A model generated the notes under the pieces. The model ran no database searches, was not told the origin of the DNA, and saw only the letters and a program-made list of their open reading frames with translations. From Neoarius graeffei (lineage: Eukaryota; Chordata; Actinopteri; Siluriformes; Ariidae), in assembly GCF_027579695.1 (NCBI RefSeq), contig NC_083577.1:57194283-57258282 (forward strand): 64,000 nt of DNA. The letters run 5' to 3'. Both the position numbers and the translations under genes were made by a program. Within the stretch, counting starts at the first letter, position 1; each line of letters begins with the position of its first letter. Shown piece by piece: positions 32,067 through 43,850 of this stretch.

Positions 32067-32073
32067 CCACACA
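32004..32073 (+). repeat. (GC)n(AC)n microsatellite
   Basis: A short GCGC run followed by about 25 AC units, with possible Z-DNA-forming potential. Confidence 0.9.
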
Positions 32074-33382
32074 CACTATTATATAGGCACTTGGACATGT
32101 AGCCGACTTTACAATGATGACTTTCTTTTGTGAAAAGGAATTGCAAGCAAATGTGTTTACTGGCATTGACAAATCTAACTACATTCAGTATCTGTATGCC
32201 CCTCTGCTGTATTAGCTCTGTATCATTATGGTGTATGTTACAGCTGCAGATGCTGACATCTGTTTGTCATTACTGAGAGTGTGTAAAAAGAACTCTATGA
32301 CAGCAGCTGTACTCATGCAAAATTCAAACATACAAATGTTTATTCAAAGAGCCCACTCCATTTTAAGGCTCTAGAGCTAACATTAACACTAGGGTTAACA
32401 TTAGCCGAATGATGAAGCCCATCTCAATCATAATATATAGAAAAAAAAGGACATTTATTGTCTAATATAGAAAAATAACTATCACTAAACAGAAAACAGA
32501 CCATGAATTATAAGCACTAACTCCATATGCCCTTGAGTCTAAATATACTGTCGAAGAGCTTCCATTCCTTTTTACATGAGGTTCAAATTGAGGTTAATAA
32601 GTTTCCGTACAGTGGAGCTTTGTAGGATTTTTCCTCAGATGGTTTCTCTTTGTAATGGATGGTTTGACAAACATATCAGTCTTTTGTGGAAACTCAAATG
32701 GAAAATCATTTGTTGTTTTGAATGGCCTAAATTACAAGTTTTGAGGTGACTTATTGGTTAAAACACTGCAAATTGTACAAGACAGTATCTTTTTAATCTT
32801 CATACGCATATCTAAACACAATAGTATAAGTTACAAATCATGAATCATTACAGAATACCTGAAATCAACAACAAAATTTTTTTTTAGCTTGTTATGTTTG
32901 TCAAAAGGATTACACTGTGGTGGAAAACGTGCTATCCATTACAGAGCATTACAAAGTTTCCTTCCATGAAATGTTCAACAAATCTCTTTACAGAAATCTA
33001 CTGTCCAAACTGCTGTTATAGGAAATTAATCAGTGACCATTTGTACAGCCATGTAGAGCAGCATGGTAAACAGAAGTGAGATGATATACTGCCCTGAACT
33101 TGCAGGTCACACAAACACACAGCCTCCATAAACAGATCCCTGGCCTTCTCTGGTGATCTTGGAAGATGTGCAAGCGTGAGAAAGCCTTAAAGTAGACAAG
33201 TTTCCTAAGTCATTTTGCAACATGCATAGGACAGGCCTCTACAAAAGCCTTGAAATTTGATAACAGGCATCATGATAAGATAAGATATTCCTTTATTATT
33301 ATACATACAGGACACTTTTTCGATGGAATAAAAACAAGTATTCTATTCCCTTCTAACGGGTTCCATTCATTTGGTTTGATAG
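32074..33382. other. No recognised feature
   Basis: AT-rich intergenic DNA with short open frames only. No gene supported. Confidence 0.35.
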
Positions 33383-34860
33383 TGTAGTGGGATGAATGGG
33401 CGGAGCTCCTGGTAATGGCGATCATGGGCCAATGGGTATGCTGGGAGCTTACAGTATATACGTATAAGGATATGGAGATCTGGCCCAGGAAAAAACGCCT
33501 TCGTTTCCTAGTCCTATCTTGGCTCCCCGTATACCCGTTTCCACCTGATCGCCGGTAAGATTTCCTGTTTGCTTGATGTGCATTGTTCTTTGTCGTGGCT
33601 TATTCCTCGCGTTGTGGGTAATGTGTTCTACTTTCTGCAGCCTCCGTTGGTGAGCTACGTTAATACCTTGCTGCACGTCTGAGTCTGTATATCCTGTACC
33701 GGTAGGTTCCCGTTCAGTTTATTTATGTTGGCAGCTTGTTCCATGTTTATTTTAACTGAGAAACTTTCTGCAGTATTAAAGAACTGTGACTGAACCTGTG
33801 GAATTCGGTGTCGCAAGCAACTTGATACTGCTCCCCCGGTATGTAGCTTGATAGAGCATTAGAATGAACTTATTGTTTCACCTATTTTTTTTATTAACGT
33901 GACATTTTATGATGCATTTTAGGATCGTGGGCATACGCGACATTCATTGGGGTGCCTTCTGCTGTTTTGCTTGGCCCTGATTTTGCGTGATTGGCTTAAT
34001 GGCGAACAGAGTTTTTGCTGTATGTCAGCTGCAATTGTGTGGCGTTGCTGTTCTGTTCACGTTGTGTGTGATTGTCTGTGAGAGTGAGAGTGCTTGTATT
34101 TGTAATTCATCTTTGTTTGTTATATTTTGTTTTTTGTTGGCCTACTTTGTGTGGGCTAATTGTTTTGTGTGTCTTCTTTTCCTTTGTGTACTGGTGGGAG
34201 GATTTCTGACAACTACCGTGGATCACCAGTATACACTTTTCATTAGTTGTTTGTTGGTTTGTTTGTTTTTGTTTGTTTTGGGTTGCCTTGTTTGAGTTAA
34301 TTTTGTGTCAATTCAGTTTAACCTGTATTTTATTTTGTTTGATTTATACCAATTTTGTTGAGTAGATATGTGTATGTGTCTTTGGGTGTTTTTGTTAATT
34401 GTGTCCACCTCCAGTTATATTAATTTTCTTTCTAGTGTGCTGTGGTCACGTGTGATTGTTAAATTGGATATCTTTTGCTGTGGGTGTGTTCACGTGTGAG
34501 TGGGTGTTTATTCCTGGGACCTTTCCTAGGCCAAAGACTTGCCCTTTCCACTGGTAAGCCCTCAGCCTAGACATTTCTCTTTTTTTTCTCCTCCTCTTCC
34601 CTCTCCATTTGAGGTGGTACATACAATTGTGTGGTTGTGAGTGCTGAGTCTGTGTTTCATAAATATATATTTTTATACTTTTCAGTAAACTGAATTTCAT
34701 GGATAGAAACACGTTTCTTGTCTTGTGGGTACTACGAACCTGTGTGCTATAGAACAGTCTATGGGTAATAACTGAGACACCTGTTAAGGTGATACTGGTC
34801 TAGGTAAATTCCCTAGTGGTGTAGTCGGAATATTACAGTCCCCCCTCCCCTTTTGCTACA
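33383..34860 (+). repeat. 5' LTR of second Ty3/gypsy element
   Basis: A 1478-bp LTR, TGTAGTGG...GCTACA, long for Ty3/gypsy. It contains a TATA-like 'cagtatatacgtataagg'. The signal near 34683 is AGTAAA where the 3' LTR has AATAAA. The flank carries a 4-bp target duplication, ATAG (33379-33382). Open frames inside it are low-complexity and not convincing genes. Confidence 0.92.
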
Positions 34861-34863
34861 ATC

Positions 34864-34881
34864 TGGCATAGTCAGCAGGAT
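34864..34881 (+). promoter_or_regulatory. Primer binding site, tRNA-Ser type
   Basis: tggcatagtcagcaggat, three bases after the 5' LTR, is complementary to the 3' end of vertebrate tRNA-Ser with two mismatches. Both are G-to-A changes at CpG sites. Confidence 0.6.
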
Positions 34882-34884
34882 CAG

Positions 34885-35165
34885 TTGAACCAACTTTCAC
34901 AGAGTGTTTCCTTGTTACAACAGTGCCGCTTCCCACCCCATACTAATCCCATTATATGTAAAAGGTGCCAAAAGCCTGGCCATTTTGCTCGGGAATGTGA
35001 CGGGGAACAGGTTGTTCCTCGTACCTCGCCTCCCTCGACAGCTCCCTCTAGTGGGAATAGACAATCTTCTCACATCCCAGCGGGAAACTAGCTCCCACCG
35101 AATTGCAGAGCCACAGTTTAGGTGGGGGCCTGATTGGCTCAAGTGCTAGTGGTGGCAGGACAAGC
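34885..35165 (+). pseudogene. gag: Nucleocapsid remnant (CCHC knuckle), gag mostly deleted
   Basis: A 68-codon open frame with a perfect C-x2-C-x4-H-x4-C knuckle (CKRCQKPGHFAREC). Only about 80 bp separate the primer site from the knuckle, so the matrix/capsid part is missing. The frame stops at about 35089, before the MITE insertion. Confidence 0.75.
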
Positions 35166-35892
35166 TTAAAGGAACAGTCCACCATATTTCCATAATGAAA
35201 TATGCTCTTATCTGAATTGAGACGAGCTGCTCCGTACCTCTCCGAGCTTTGCGTGACCTTCCAGTCAGTCAGATGCAGTCAGACGCGCTGTCACTCCTGT
35301 TAGCAATGTAGCTAGGCTCAGTATGGCCAACGGTATTTTCTGGGGCTGTAGTTAGATGCGACCAAACTCTTCCACATTTTTCCTGTTTACATAGGTTTAT
35401 ATGACCAGTGATATGAAACAAGTTCAGTTACACAAATTGAAACGTAGCGATTTTCTATGCTATGGAAAGTCCGCACTATAATGACAGGCGTACTAACATC
35501 TCCTGCGCGCTTCGGCAGAGCATTGATATGGAGCTCAGATATCAATGCTCTGCCGAAGCGCGCAGAAGGTGTTAGTACCCCTGTCATTATAGTGCGGACT
35601 TTCCATAGCATAGAAAATCGCTACATTTCAATTTGTGTAACTGAACTTGTTTCATATCACTGGTCATATAAACCTATGTAAACAGGAAAAACGCAGAAGA
35701 GTTTGGTCGCATCTAACTACAGCCCCAAAAAATACCATTGGCCATACTGAGCCTAGCTACATTGCTAACAGGAGTGACAGCGCGTCTGACTGACTGGGAG
35801 GTCGCGCAAAGCTCGGATAGGTACGTAGCAGCTCGTCTCAATTCAGATAAGAGCATATTTCATTATGGAAATACAGTGGACTGTTCCTTTAA
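35166..35892. mobile_element. Palindromic piggyBac-type MITE
   Basis: A near-perfect palindrome with arms of about 360 bp around a 9-bp spacer (35530-35538). It starts TTAA-AGGAACAGTCC and ends GGACTGTTCCT-TTAA. Target-site TTAA on both sides with matching inverted termini is the mark of piggyBac-type insertion. There is no transposase. Long open frames on both strands exist only because the arms mirror each other. Confidence 0.88.
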
Positions 35893-37072
35893 TGTCATCA
35901 TGCCCGCATTTGGATGTGCTTATGGGGGGGTATGTATGCCCTGCCTAATAGACACTGGTTCTATGGTGTCAACGATTAGTGAATCCTTCTTTATTACTCA
36001 CTTTCAGTCATGGGGCTTCGACCATCTGCAATCTTGTCAGTGGTTGCAGCTCCGTGCAGCTAATGGCCTGGCTATTCCTTACATTGGCTATTTGGAACTG
36101 GATATAGAACCCTGTGGGGAGTTATTACCTCATTGTGGGGTGTTAGTTGTTAAGGACCCGGCTGGTGGGGTAGGCTTGCAGTCCCCAGAGGTCGTAGGGA
36201 TGAATATACTGAGCAAATGCTACCATGAGCTCTTTGGTCAGCATGGCCCTGCCCTTTTCGATCTGCCCTTGGTCTCACAGGCTCATAGCTTAGTTGTTCA
36301 GGCTTTGCAATTTTGCCATCATGCAGACAGCAACATCGCCAGGCCTGGGAGGGTTAAGGTCCGGGGTAAGCAGGCATATCGAATTCCTGGTGGCACCATG
36401 ATGATGGTTGCCGCGACATGCTCAGCCCAGTACTCCCATAACCTTGTGTTATTTGAGCCCCCTGAAACAGGCTTACCAGCTGGCCTGTTGGCTTCCCCCG
36501 TCCTGATTCAAGTGACTCGAGGCACCGGCTTTATACCCGTGGTTAACGTAGGCAGTGACGATGTTTTATTATACCCTCGTACATGCTTGGGTAAGTTGTA
36601 CAGTGTACAAGTGGTTAGCTTGCCTGCAGATGTGCTGGAGGTTGATGCCATGACAGTAACCATGGCGTCCCATACAGTGGTTCCTTCCACGCTGGATCAG
36701 ATCGAGGCTATAGACTTGTCTGCTCTGTCTGATGCAGACCAGGAACAAGTAAAGTCACTGCTGCGCAAGTTTAGTGGAGTCTTTTCTACCCATGATGGAG
36801 ATTTGGGTTGTGCTAACCTTATTTCCCATCATATACCCTTAATCGACGATGCCCCTGTTCGACAGAGACATAGGCGTATCCCTCCCTCTGAGTATGAGTT
36901 GGCCAAGGCTCATATTAATCAGCTGTTGGAGGCGCAGGTCATCAGGGAGAGCAGTAGTCCTTATGCCTCTCCTATCGTCTTGGTGCGGAAAAAAGATGGT
37001 AGCCTGCGTGTGTGCGTGGACTACCGCCAACTTAACGCCAAGACTTGTAAGGATGCCTTCCCTCTACCCTGA
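35893..37072 (+). pseudogene. pol: Protease and RT N-terminus of second element
   Basis: The open frame from 35738 starts inside the MITE arm and runs into retrotransposon protein. It has protease with LIDTGS (active-site Asp at about 35950) and VVGMNIL. A long spacer is followed by RT block FSGVFSTHDGD, SPYASPIVLVRKKDGSLRVCVDYRQLN and AFPLP. It is cut by TGA at 37070-37072, after which the same frame continues. The stop fits decay of an arginine CGA codon. Confidence 0.85.
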
Positions 37073-38458
37073 ATAGAGGAGTCTCTGGATGCGCTGGCAG
37101 GGGCCCAGTGGTTTTCCACAATGGACTTAGCCAGTGGATATAACCAGGTTCCTGTCAATGAGGGTGATCGTTCTAAGACCGCATTTTGCACTCCATTTGG
37201 CCTCTTTGAATGGAATCGCATGCCATTCGGGCTTTGTAATGCCCCTGCGATCTTTCAGAGGCTAATGGAGCGGCTTTTTGGGGATCAACAATGTCAGACT
37301 TTACTCTTGTATCTTGATGATATTGTGATTTTTTTTTCCTCCTCAGTTTCCCAACATCTGGAGCAGTTAGAAGTGGTCTTGGGGTGCTTACAGCGGGAGG
37401 GCCTAAAGACCAAGCTGGGGAAGTGTGTTTTCTTCAAGCAGGAGGTAGGCTATCTGGGCCATGTCATTTTGCTACATGGGGTAGCCACAGATCCCAAAAA
37501 GATTGAGGCTGTTGCTAGTTGGCGCTTACCTAGCACAGTGTCAGAATTGCGCTCTTACTTGGGCTTTGCCAGCTATTACTGCCGATTCATGGAGGGGTTT
37601 GCCAAGTTGGCGGCACCCCTGCACGGACTGGTGGCTGAGCTAGGTGGTACAAAATCCAGGAGAGGCTCCAGCCATAGTCTTGGCTCTTCCTGGACAGAGC
37701 AGTCCCAGCATAGCTTTGAGGAATTGAAAAGAAGGCTCACCACCGCTCCTGTTCTTGCTTATGCTGACTTTAGGCTGCCGTTTATTTTGGAGGTTGATGC
37801 CAGCCATAGTGGCTTGGGAGCTGTACTCTCCCAAGAGCAGGAGGGAAAAATGCACCCCATAGCATATGCTAGCCGAGGTCTGAGGCACACTGAGCACAAT
37901 ATGTCCAATTACAGCTCCATGAAATTGGAGTTTCTTGCGCTCAAGTGGGCCATGACCGAGAAGTTTAGGGAATACCTGCTGGGACATCATTGCTTGGTCT
38001 ATACAGACAATAATCCCCTCAGTCATTTGTCCTCAGCTAAGTTGGGGGCCCTGGAACAGCGGTGGGCTGCCCAGTTGGCCTCTTTGGATTTTGAAATAAA
38101 GTATCGTTCTGGTCGGCATAACCATAATGTGGATGCCCTGTCTAGACAGCACCCCACAGACTTGTCTGGTTTGGCGGAGTTGGCCTTAGGCACCGTCCTC
38201 CCTGCCTCATTACAGCAGGCAATAGAAGCACAGCCAACAGCAACAGTCACCCAGACCATTATTACCGCCCTACCGGGACATAGTAGCTCGGAGTTGCGCT
38301 CCATGCAGGAAGTAGATCCTACCTTACAGGAGGTTCTGCCCCAATGGCAACAGAAAGTGAGGCTTAGTTCTGAGGTGCGTAAGTGCATGTCGAAATCTGC
38401 GATAATCCTGTTACGCCAGTGGGATCAACTGGTGGAGACGGAGGGAATCATGTACTGA
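37073..38458 (+). pseudogene. pol: RT and RNase H of second element
   Basis: Same frame as the upstream protease part. RT core: FSTMDLASGYNQVPV, TPFGLFEWNRMPFGLCNAP, catalytic YLDDIVIF, GYLGHVI. RNase H has all four catalytic acids: VDASHSGLGAVL, MKLEFLAL, YTDNNPL and NVDALSR. It ends at a TGA (38456-38458), with a TAG soon after, before integrase resumes in the same frame. Confidence 0.9.
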
Positions 38459-39253
38459 AGGGTTCTGCGGCCAGACGATGCAGGGGAGTGTTTTTAGTTG
38501 TTATTACCAGCCAGACTCCAAACAGAGGTATTGACTCAGCTCCATCAGGATCACGGCCACCAAGGCATTGAACGTACTATGGAGCTGGTTAAGAAACGAT
38601 GCTATTGGCCGGGCATGTCTACTGATGTGGCCCGTTGGTGCCTTGAGTGTGACTGGTGCCAACTGGTCAAGGACTCTCAACCAGTGGCCCGTAGTTTTAT
38701 GGGACATCTGCTGGCTTCACGGCCACATGAAGTGCTTGCCATTGATTTTACCCTGTTAGAGCCGTCTCGGTCTGGCCTGGAGAATGTCTTGGTTATGACT
38801 GATGTTTTTAGCAAATACACTTTGGCCATTCCCACTAGAGATCAATGCGCTGCCACTGTAGCCCAGGTGCTTGTTTGCGAGTGGTTTTATAAGTTTGGTG
38901 TCCCAGCTCGCATTCACTCTGATCAAGGCAGGTGCTTTGAGGCATCCTTAATTCAACAGCTTTGCCATCTCTATGGGATTCAGAAGTCTCGGACTACCCC
39001 CTACCATCTGGCTGGAAATGGCCAGTGCGAACACTTTAATCGCACATTATACAACCTTCTCCGTACGCTACCTGCATCACGTAAGAGAGACTGGGTAGTT
39101 TGCCTTCCGCAACTACTCTTTAGCTATAACTCCACCCCCCATCCAGTCACTTGGGAGTCCCCATACTTCCTAATGTTTGGTCAAGAACTGTGGTTACCCA
39201 TTGATTTTTTTGTTGGGGAGGGTTCAAGAGCCAAGAGCAGGCAGCCTCCATGA
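38459..39253 (+). pseudogene. int: Integrase of second element
   Basis: In the pol frame. Zinc-binding residues are at HQDHGH and CLECDWC, spaced by YWPGMSTDV. The catalytic core has Asp in AIDFTLL, Asp in HSDQGRCF and Glu in QCEHFNRTL. A frameshift at about 39225 moves the remaining C-terminus to another frame. This is a downstream integrase, as is standard for Ty3/gypsy. Confidence 0.88.
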
Positions 39254-40072
39254 CTGGGTCATGGAACATCAGACCAGATTGCAGGTGGCCTTTCAGGGAG
39301 CCTGTGACCGTTTGCAGGCTGCAGCAAATCGGAGAAAGGAGACTCATGATCGTCGGGTCCATGATGCACCATTGGGGGAGGGTCAGCTGGTATATCTGCG
39401 TGACTTAAATGTGCGAGGTAGACATAAAATCCAGGACCTGTGGAGCCCAGTGGTGCATCAAGTTATCAAGGCCCCCCAGTCAGAGGAGGGGTGAATACTA
39501 TTACACCAGTGGGCGATCCCAGTAAGGTAAAACATGTACATCGTAGCCTATTGAAGGTTTGTCTAGGACAGGACCCTCCCGTGGGCCCTACTCAGACTGG
39601 GCCACTGGTTGTGGAGGCTATTTCTCCAGAACCGGAGGAGACGGCCGATCTAGCCCTCCTTGTCCCTGATGGACCACTGGTAGTGGAGTGGGTGACCCCA
39701 CAGGAGGAGGAGAGGGTGGATTCGGCTCCCCATGGCCTTGAGCTTGCCCAACATCCTCCAGAAGTGCCTGGAGTTGTGCCTGCGCTTCCCCCTCTTGCCC
39801 TTGAGGCCACTTTGGGCCCAGCCACCGTACTAGACCTGCCCCCCATGCCATTAGGGTCCACCATGACTAGTGTGAATGCCCCAGTTGTACCATCACCCCC
39901 TGTAGAGGACCAGTGTGGTAACATCAGGCTATCCCTATGTCGGACCACAAGGCCCACAGCTGGTCACCACCCTAATATTTATCATCTACCACGACCAGTA
40001 GGTGGTGGGGAACTTGGTGCTAGCAACTCTGCATCAAGTGCAATCACAGCCTTGTTTAGGCCGTGGAATTAA
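39254..40072 (+). pseudogene. Integrase C-terminus and Pro/Glu-rich tail of second element
   Basis: After the frameshift, one frame (to 39494) encodes the basic C-terminal module (RLQAAANRRKETHDRR...GQLVYLRD). A second frame change leads to VKHVHRSLLKVC and a Pro/Glu/Val-rich tail of about 170 codons ending at 40072. The tail has no recognisable domain. It is not env-like: no hydrophobic segment is seen. Confidence 0.65.
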
Positions 40073-40132
40073 AGTGGGGAGTTGACGGGTGTTCCATCGT
40101 CGGGACGACGATGCAAAAAGGTGAGGACAGAT

Positions 40133-41608
40133 TGTACTGGGATGAATGGGCAGAGCTCCTGGTAATGGTGATCATGGGCCAATGGGTATGCTGGGAGCTT
40201 ATATATAAGGATATGGAGATCTGGCCCAGGAAAAAATGCCTTCGTTTCCTGGTCCTACCTTGGCTCCCCGTATACCCGTTTCTGCCTGATTGCTGGTAAG
40301 ATTTCCTGTTTGTTTGATGCGCGTTGTTCTGTGTCGTGGCTTATTCCTCGCATTGTGGGTAATGTGTTCTACTTTCTGCAGCCTCCGTTGGTGAGCTACG
40401 TTAATACCTTGCTGCACGTCTGAGTCTGTATATCCTGTACCGGTAGGTTCCCATTCAGTTTATTTATGTTGGCAGCTTGTTCCATGTTTATTGTAACTGA
40501 GAAACTTTCTGCAGTATTAAAGAACCGTGACTGAATCTGTGGAATTCGGTGTCGCAAGCAACTTGATACTGCTCCCCCGGTATGTAGCTTGATAGAGCAT
40601 TAGAATGAACTTATTGTTTCACCTATTTTTTTTATTAACGTGACATTTTATGATGCATTTTAGGATCGTGGGCATATGCGACATTCATTGGGGTGCCTTC
40701 TGCTGTTTTGCTTGGCCCTGATTTTGCGTGATTGGCTTGACGGCGAACAGAGTTTTTGCTGTATGTCAGCTGCAATTGTGTGGCATTGCTGTTCTGTTCG
40801 CGTTGTGTGTGATTGTCTGTGAGAGTGAGAGTGCTTGTATTTGTAATTCATCTTTGTTTGTTATATTTTGTTTTTTGTTGGCCTACTTTGTGTGGGCTAA
40901 TTGTTTTGTGTGTCTTCTTTTCCTTTGTGTACTGGTGGGAGGATTTCTGACAACTACCGTGGATCACCAGTATACACTTTTCATTAGTTGTTTGTTGGTT
41001 TGTTTGTTTGTTTGTTTTTGTTTGTTTTGGGTTGCTTTGTTTGAATTAATTTTGTGTCAATTCAGTTTAACCTGTATTTTATTTTGTTTGATTTATACCA
41101 ATTTTGTTGAGTAGATATGTGTATGTGTCTTTGGGTGTGTTTGTTAATTGTGTCCACCTCCAGTTATATTAATTTTCTTTCTAGTGTGCTGTGGTCACAT
41201 GTGATTGTTAAATTGGATATCTTTTGTTGTGGGTGTGTTCACGTGTGAGTGGGTGTTTATTCCTGGGACCTTTCCTAGGCCAAAGACTTGCCCTTTCCAC
41301 GAGTAAGCCCTCAGCCTAGACATTTCTCTTTTTTTCTCCTCCTCTTCCCTCTCCATTTGAGGTGGTACATACAATTGTGTGGTTGTGAGTGCTGAGTCTG
41401 TGCTTCATAAATATATATTTTTATACTTTTCAATAAACTGAATTTCATGGATGGAAACACGTTTCTTGTCTTGCAGGTATAACGAACCTGTGTGTTATAG
41501 AACAGTCTATGGGTAATAACTGAGACACCTGTTAAGGTGATACTGGTCTAGGTAAATTCCCTAGTGGCGTAGTCGGAATATTACAATCCCCCCTCCCCTT
41601 TTGCTACA
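40133..41608 (+). repeat. 3' LTR of second Ty3/gypsy element
   Basis: A 1476-bp copy of the LTR at 33383. Differences include a deletion in the TATA-like region (gggagcttatatataagg) and an intact AATAAA near 41432. A purine-rich aaaaaggtgaggacagat precedes it. It is followed by the ATAG duplication. Confidence 0.92.
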
Positions 41609-41612
41609 ATAG

Positions 41613-42001
41613 CATGCAATATTGTTAGCATATTGCTTACCCTATGTGTATTACGTCACTACCCAATGGAGAATGAGCGTTGATTATGGTTTACAAAACT
41701 GCATGGCTGTCAAGACAACATGATGTCACATGACAAACATGGCTGCCAGGTTTGCTTTGTTAAATATGGAAGATTTTGAGAGAATTTTGAAAGAGAAAGA
41801 TGCGTTGAACACCCGAAAGCAATATGTATGTATAATAATAAAATTGGCTGCCTTTTTTTCATTGTATATCAGATATATTCCATTCAGCTAACTCGTCTTT
41901 GACTCATTCAATATCATGCTAGCTGAATGGAATATGTTTGATATACCATGAAAAAAAGGCAGCCAATATTATTTAAATATAGAATATAATAAAATATATT
42001 A
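41613..42001. other. Unassigned sequence with short inverted repeat
   Basis: 'attggctgcctttttttcattgtata' (about 41842) recurs inverted at about 41945-41970, with 'cattcagcta' inside both arms. This suggests a small fold-back element. No gene is seen. Confidence 0.4.
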
Positions 42002-42334
42002 GGGTGGTATGCACTGTTGCCTCAGAGCAAGAAGGTTCTGGGTTCGAGCTCAGTGCCAACAAGGGCCTTTCTGTGTGGAGTTTGCATGTTCTCCCCATGT
42101 CTGTGTGGGTTTCTTCCGGGTGCTCCGTTTTCCCCCACCGTCCAAAGACATGCAAATTAGGCTAATTGGTGGCTCTAAATTGACCGTAGGTGTGAATGTG
42201 TGTGTCAGCCCTGTGATGACCCGACGACTTGTCCAGGGTGTACCCCGCCTCTTGCCCATAGTCAGCTGGGATAGGCTCCAGCTTGCTTGCGACCCTACAC
42301 AGGATAAGCGGCTACAGATAATGGATGGATGGAT
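42002..42334 (+). repeat. DANA-like SINE
   Basis: Slightly shortened copy: the head is reduced (gggtggtatgcactgttgcc), the body is intact, and the tail is (tggatgga)n. Confidence 0.85.
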
Positions 42335-42546
42335 ATTGCTTCTGGTTTGTTCATTAGGGACCTCAGCATTTGGATATCTGATTGAAAATTTTGGCTATAA
42401 TCTTTTTGTCTTTCTTCAGACAGTCTTTCCAATTTAATTTGAGCAATGTAACTATAGTATTTGATTTGTATCTATCTCGGAAATTATGAAAAACACTGTA
42501 CTCTGGCAAGTCCTGCATGTTGCCTTGCATTATCGTTGGCTAGCTT

Positions 42547-42801
42547 GCTCATGACCCTGCACAGGATAAGCAGTTATGGATGATGGATGGATGGATAAAA
42601 TAATTGGTGGCTCTAAATTGACCGTAGGTGTGAATGTGAGTGTGAATGGTTGTTTGTCTCTATGTGTCAGCCCTGTGATGATCTGGCAACTTGTCCAGGG
42701 TGTACCCCGCCTTTCACCCATAGTCAGCTGGGATAGGCTCCAGCTTGCCTGTGACCTTGCACAGGATAAGCGGTTACGGATAATGGATGGATGGATGGAT
42801 A
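42547..42801 (+). repeat. Two tandem 5'-truncated DANA-like SINE tails
   Basis: 'gaccctgcacaggataagcagttatgg' plus a tggatgga tail (to about 42598) is followed directly by a second truncated copy. That copy starts at 'attggtggctctaaattgaccg' and ends in its own tggatgga tail. Confidence 0.75.
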
Positions 42802-42902
42802 AAATATAATAGAATAAGGACAGAACTAAATAAGGTCAATTGCTCACAAAAAGACAGCAACAAACAACAAAAATTGGTAGTGGCACTACATCCACTAGTC
42901 GT

Positions 42903-43560
42903 ATCAAAGTCAAACTTTATTGTCATTCAGACCATACAACAAGCAGTGCACGGCTGAAAGAATTTACATTTCCCCACACTCCAATGTGCTGGTATGTACA
43001 ATGAACATGTGCACACAAGACAACAATAGGTAAACATACTAGATAGCTAGACAGACATGTACTATATACACAGACATAGACCAATAGATAGTAGGGCCAT
43101 AAACAAACATTGCACAAGAGAACATCCATCCATTATCTGTAGCTGCTTATCCTGTTCTACAGGGTTACAGGCAAGCTGGAGCCTATCCCAGCTGACTATG
43201 GGTGAGAGGCGGGGTACACCCTGGACAAGTCACCAGGTCATCACAGGACTGACACATAGAGACAAACAACCATTCACACTCAATTTAGAGCCACCATTTA
43301 ACCTAACCTATATGCCTTAGGACTGTGGGAGAAACCGGAGCACCCGCAGGGAACCCATGCAGACACAGGGAGAACGTGCAAACTCCACACAGAAAGGCCC
43401 TCGCCGGCTGCTGGGCTCCAACCCAGGACCTTCTTGCTGTGAGGTGATAGTGCTAACCACTACACCACCGTGCCGCCCACAAGAGAACATATTGCACAAA
43501 AATAGATAAGAACCATAACACTGGTGGGTGATGATAAAGTGCATAGTGATGGCATTGAAT
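42903..43560 (-). repeat. Dispersed repeat hosting a SINE insertion
   Basis: Sequence starting 'caaactttattgtcattcagaccat' resembles a common fish dispersed repeat 3' end in antisense. It is split by the SINE at 43126-43477 and continues beyond it. Family not assigned. Confidence 0.35.
43126..43477 (-). repeat. DANA-like SINE
   Basis: Full-length antisense copy, flanked by an exact 13-bp duplication, cacaagagaacat (43113-43125 and 43478-43490). Confidence 0.93.
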
Positions 43561-43806
43561 TATACCTATATAATTGGAAACTACGGTATACTGCATAAAC
43601 TAGTGGTGTGTAGTTTTGTACCCACTGGAATGTTCCATCTTCAGTGCCCCCACACACACACACATACACGCAAGCGGTGCACAACTAAATACTATATTTC
43701 TTCAGCTACAATAAGCTTCAGGTTTACAGCGTGTCAGTAATTCGAAGACTGATTGATTGTTTTTGCAGGCATATTAAATTCATCCTCAAATATCACCCAT
43801 TATTCT

Positions 43807-43850
43807 TCTTTTCTTTTCTTTTCTTTTCTTTTCTTTTCTTTTCTTTTCTT
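43807..43850 (+). repeat. (TTTTC)n microsatellite
   Basis: Eight or more tandem TTTTC pentamers. Confidence 0.9.

Larger units (their letters stand above)
33383..41608 (+). mobile_element. Second Ty3/gypsy retrotransposon, conventional domain order
   Basis: Two LTRs of 1478 and 1476 bp and a 4-bp target-site duplication ATAG (33379-33382 and 41609-41612). The tRNA-Ser-type primer site is followed almost at once by a nucleocapsid knuckle, then protease, RT, RNase H, integrase and a Pro-rich tail. Most of gag is absent. A palindromic piggyBac-type MITE is inserted in the protease region. The LTR pair differs at a few percent of sites plus a small deletion, so it is moderately young. Order PR-RT-RH-IN contrasts with the Gmr1-like neighbour. 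Confidence 0.92.

Noticed and set aside
33987-34295. Hydrophobic, Cys-rich 102-residue open frame in the 5' LTR, repeated at 40728-41114
   Set aside because: It lies in a GT-rich part of an LTR, its length differs between the two LTR copies because of a TTTG repeat, and it has no domain; best explained by base composition.
39592-39957. 121-residue antisense frame opposite the Pro-rich retroelement tail
   Set aside because: Low-complexity complement of the sense frame with no recognisable motif.
39440-40072. env gene for the second retroelement
   Set aside because: The tail is Pro/Glu-rich and lacks a signal peptide, transmembrane segment or cleavage motif.
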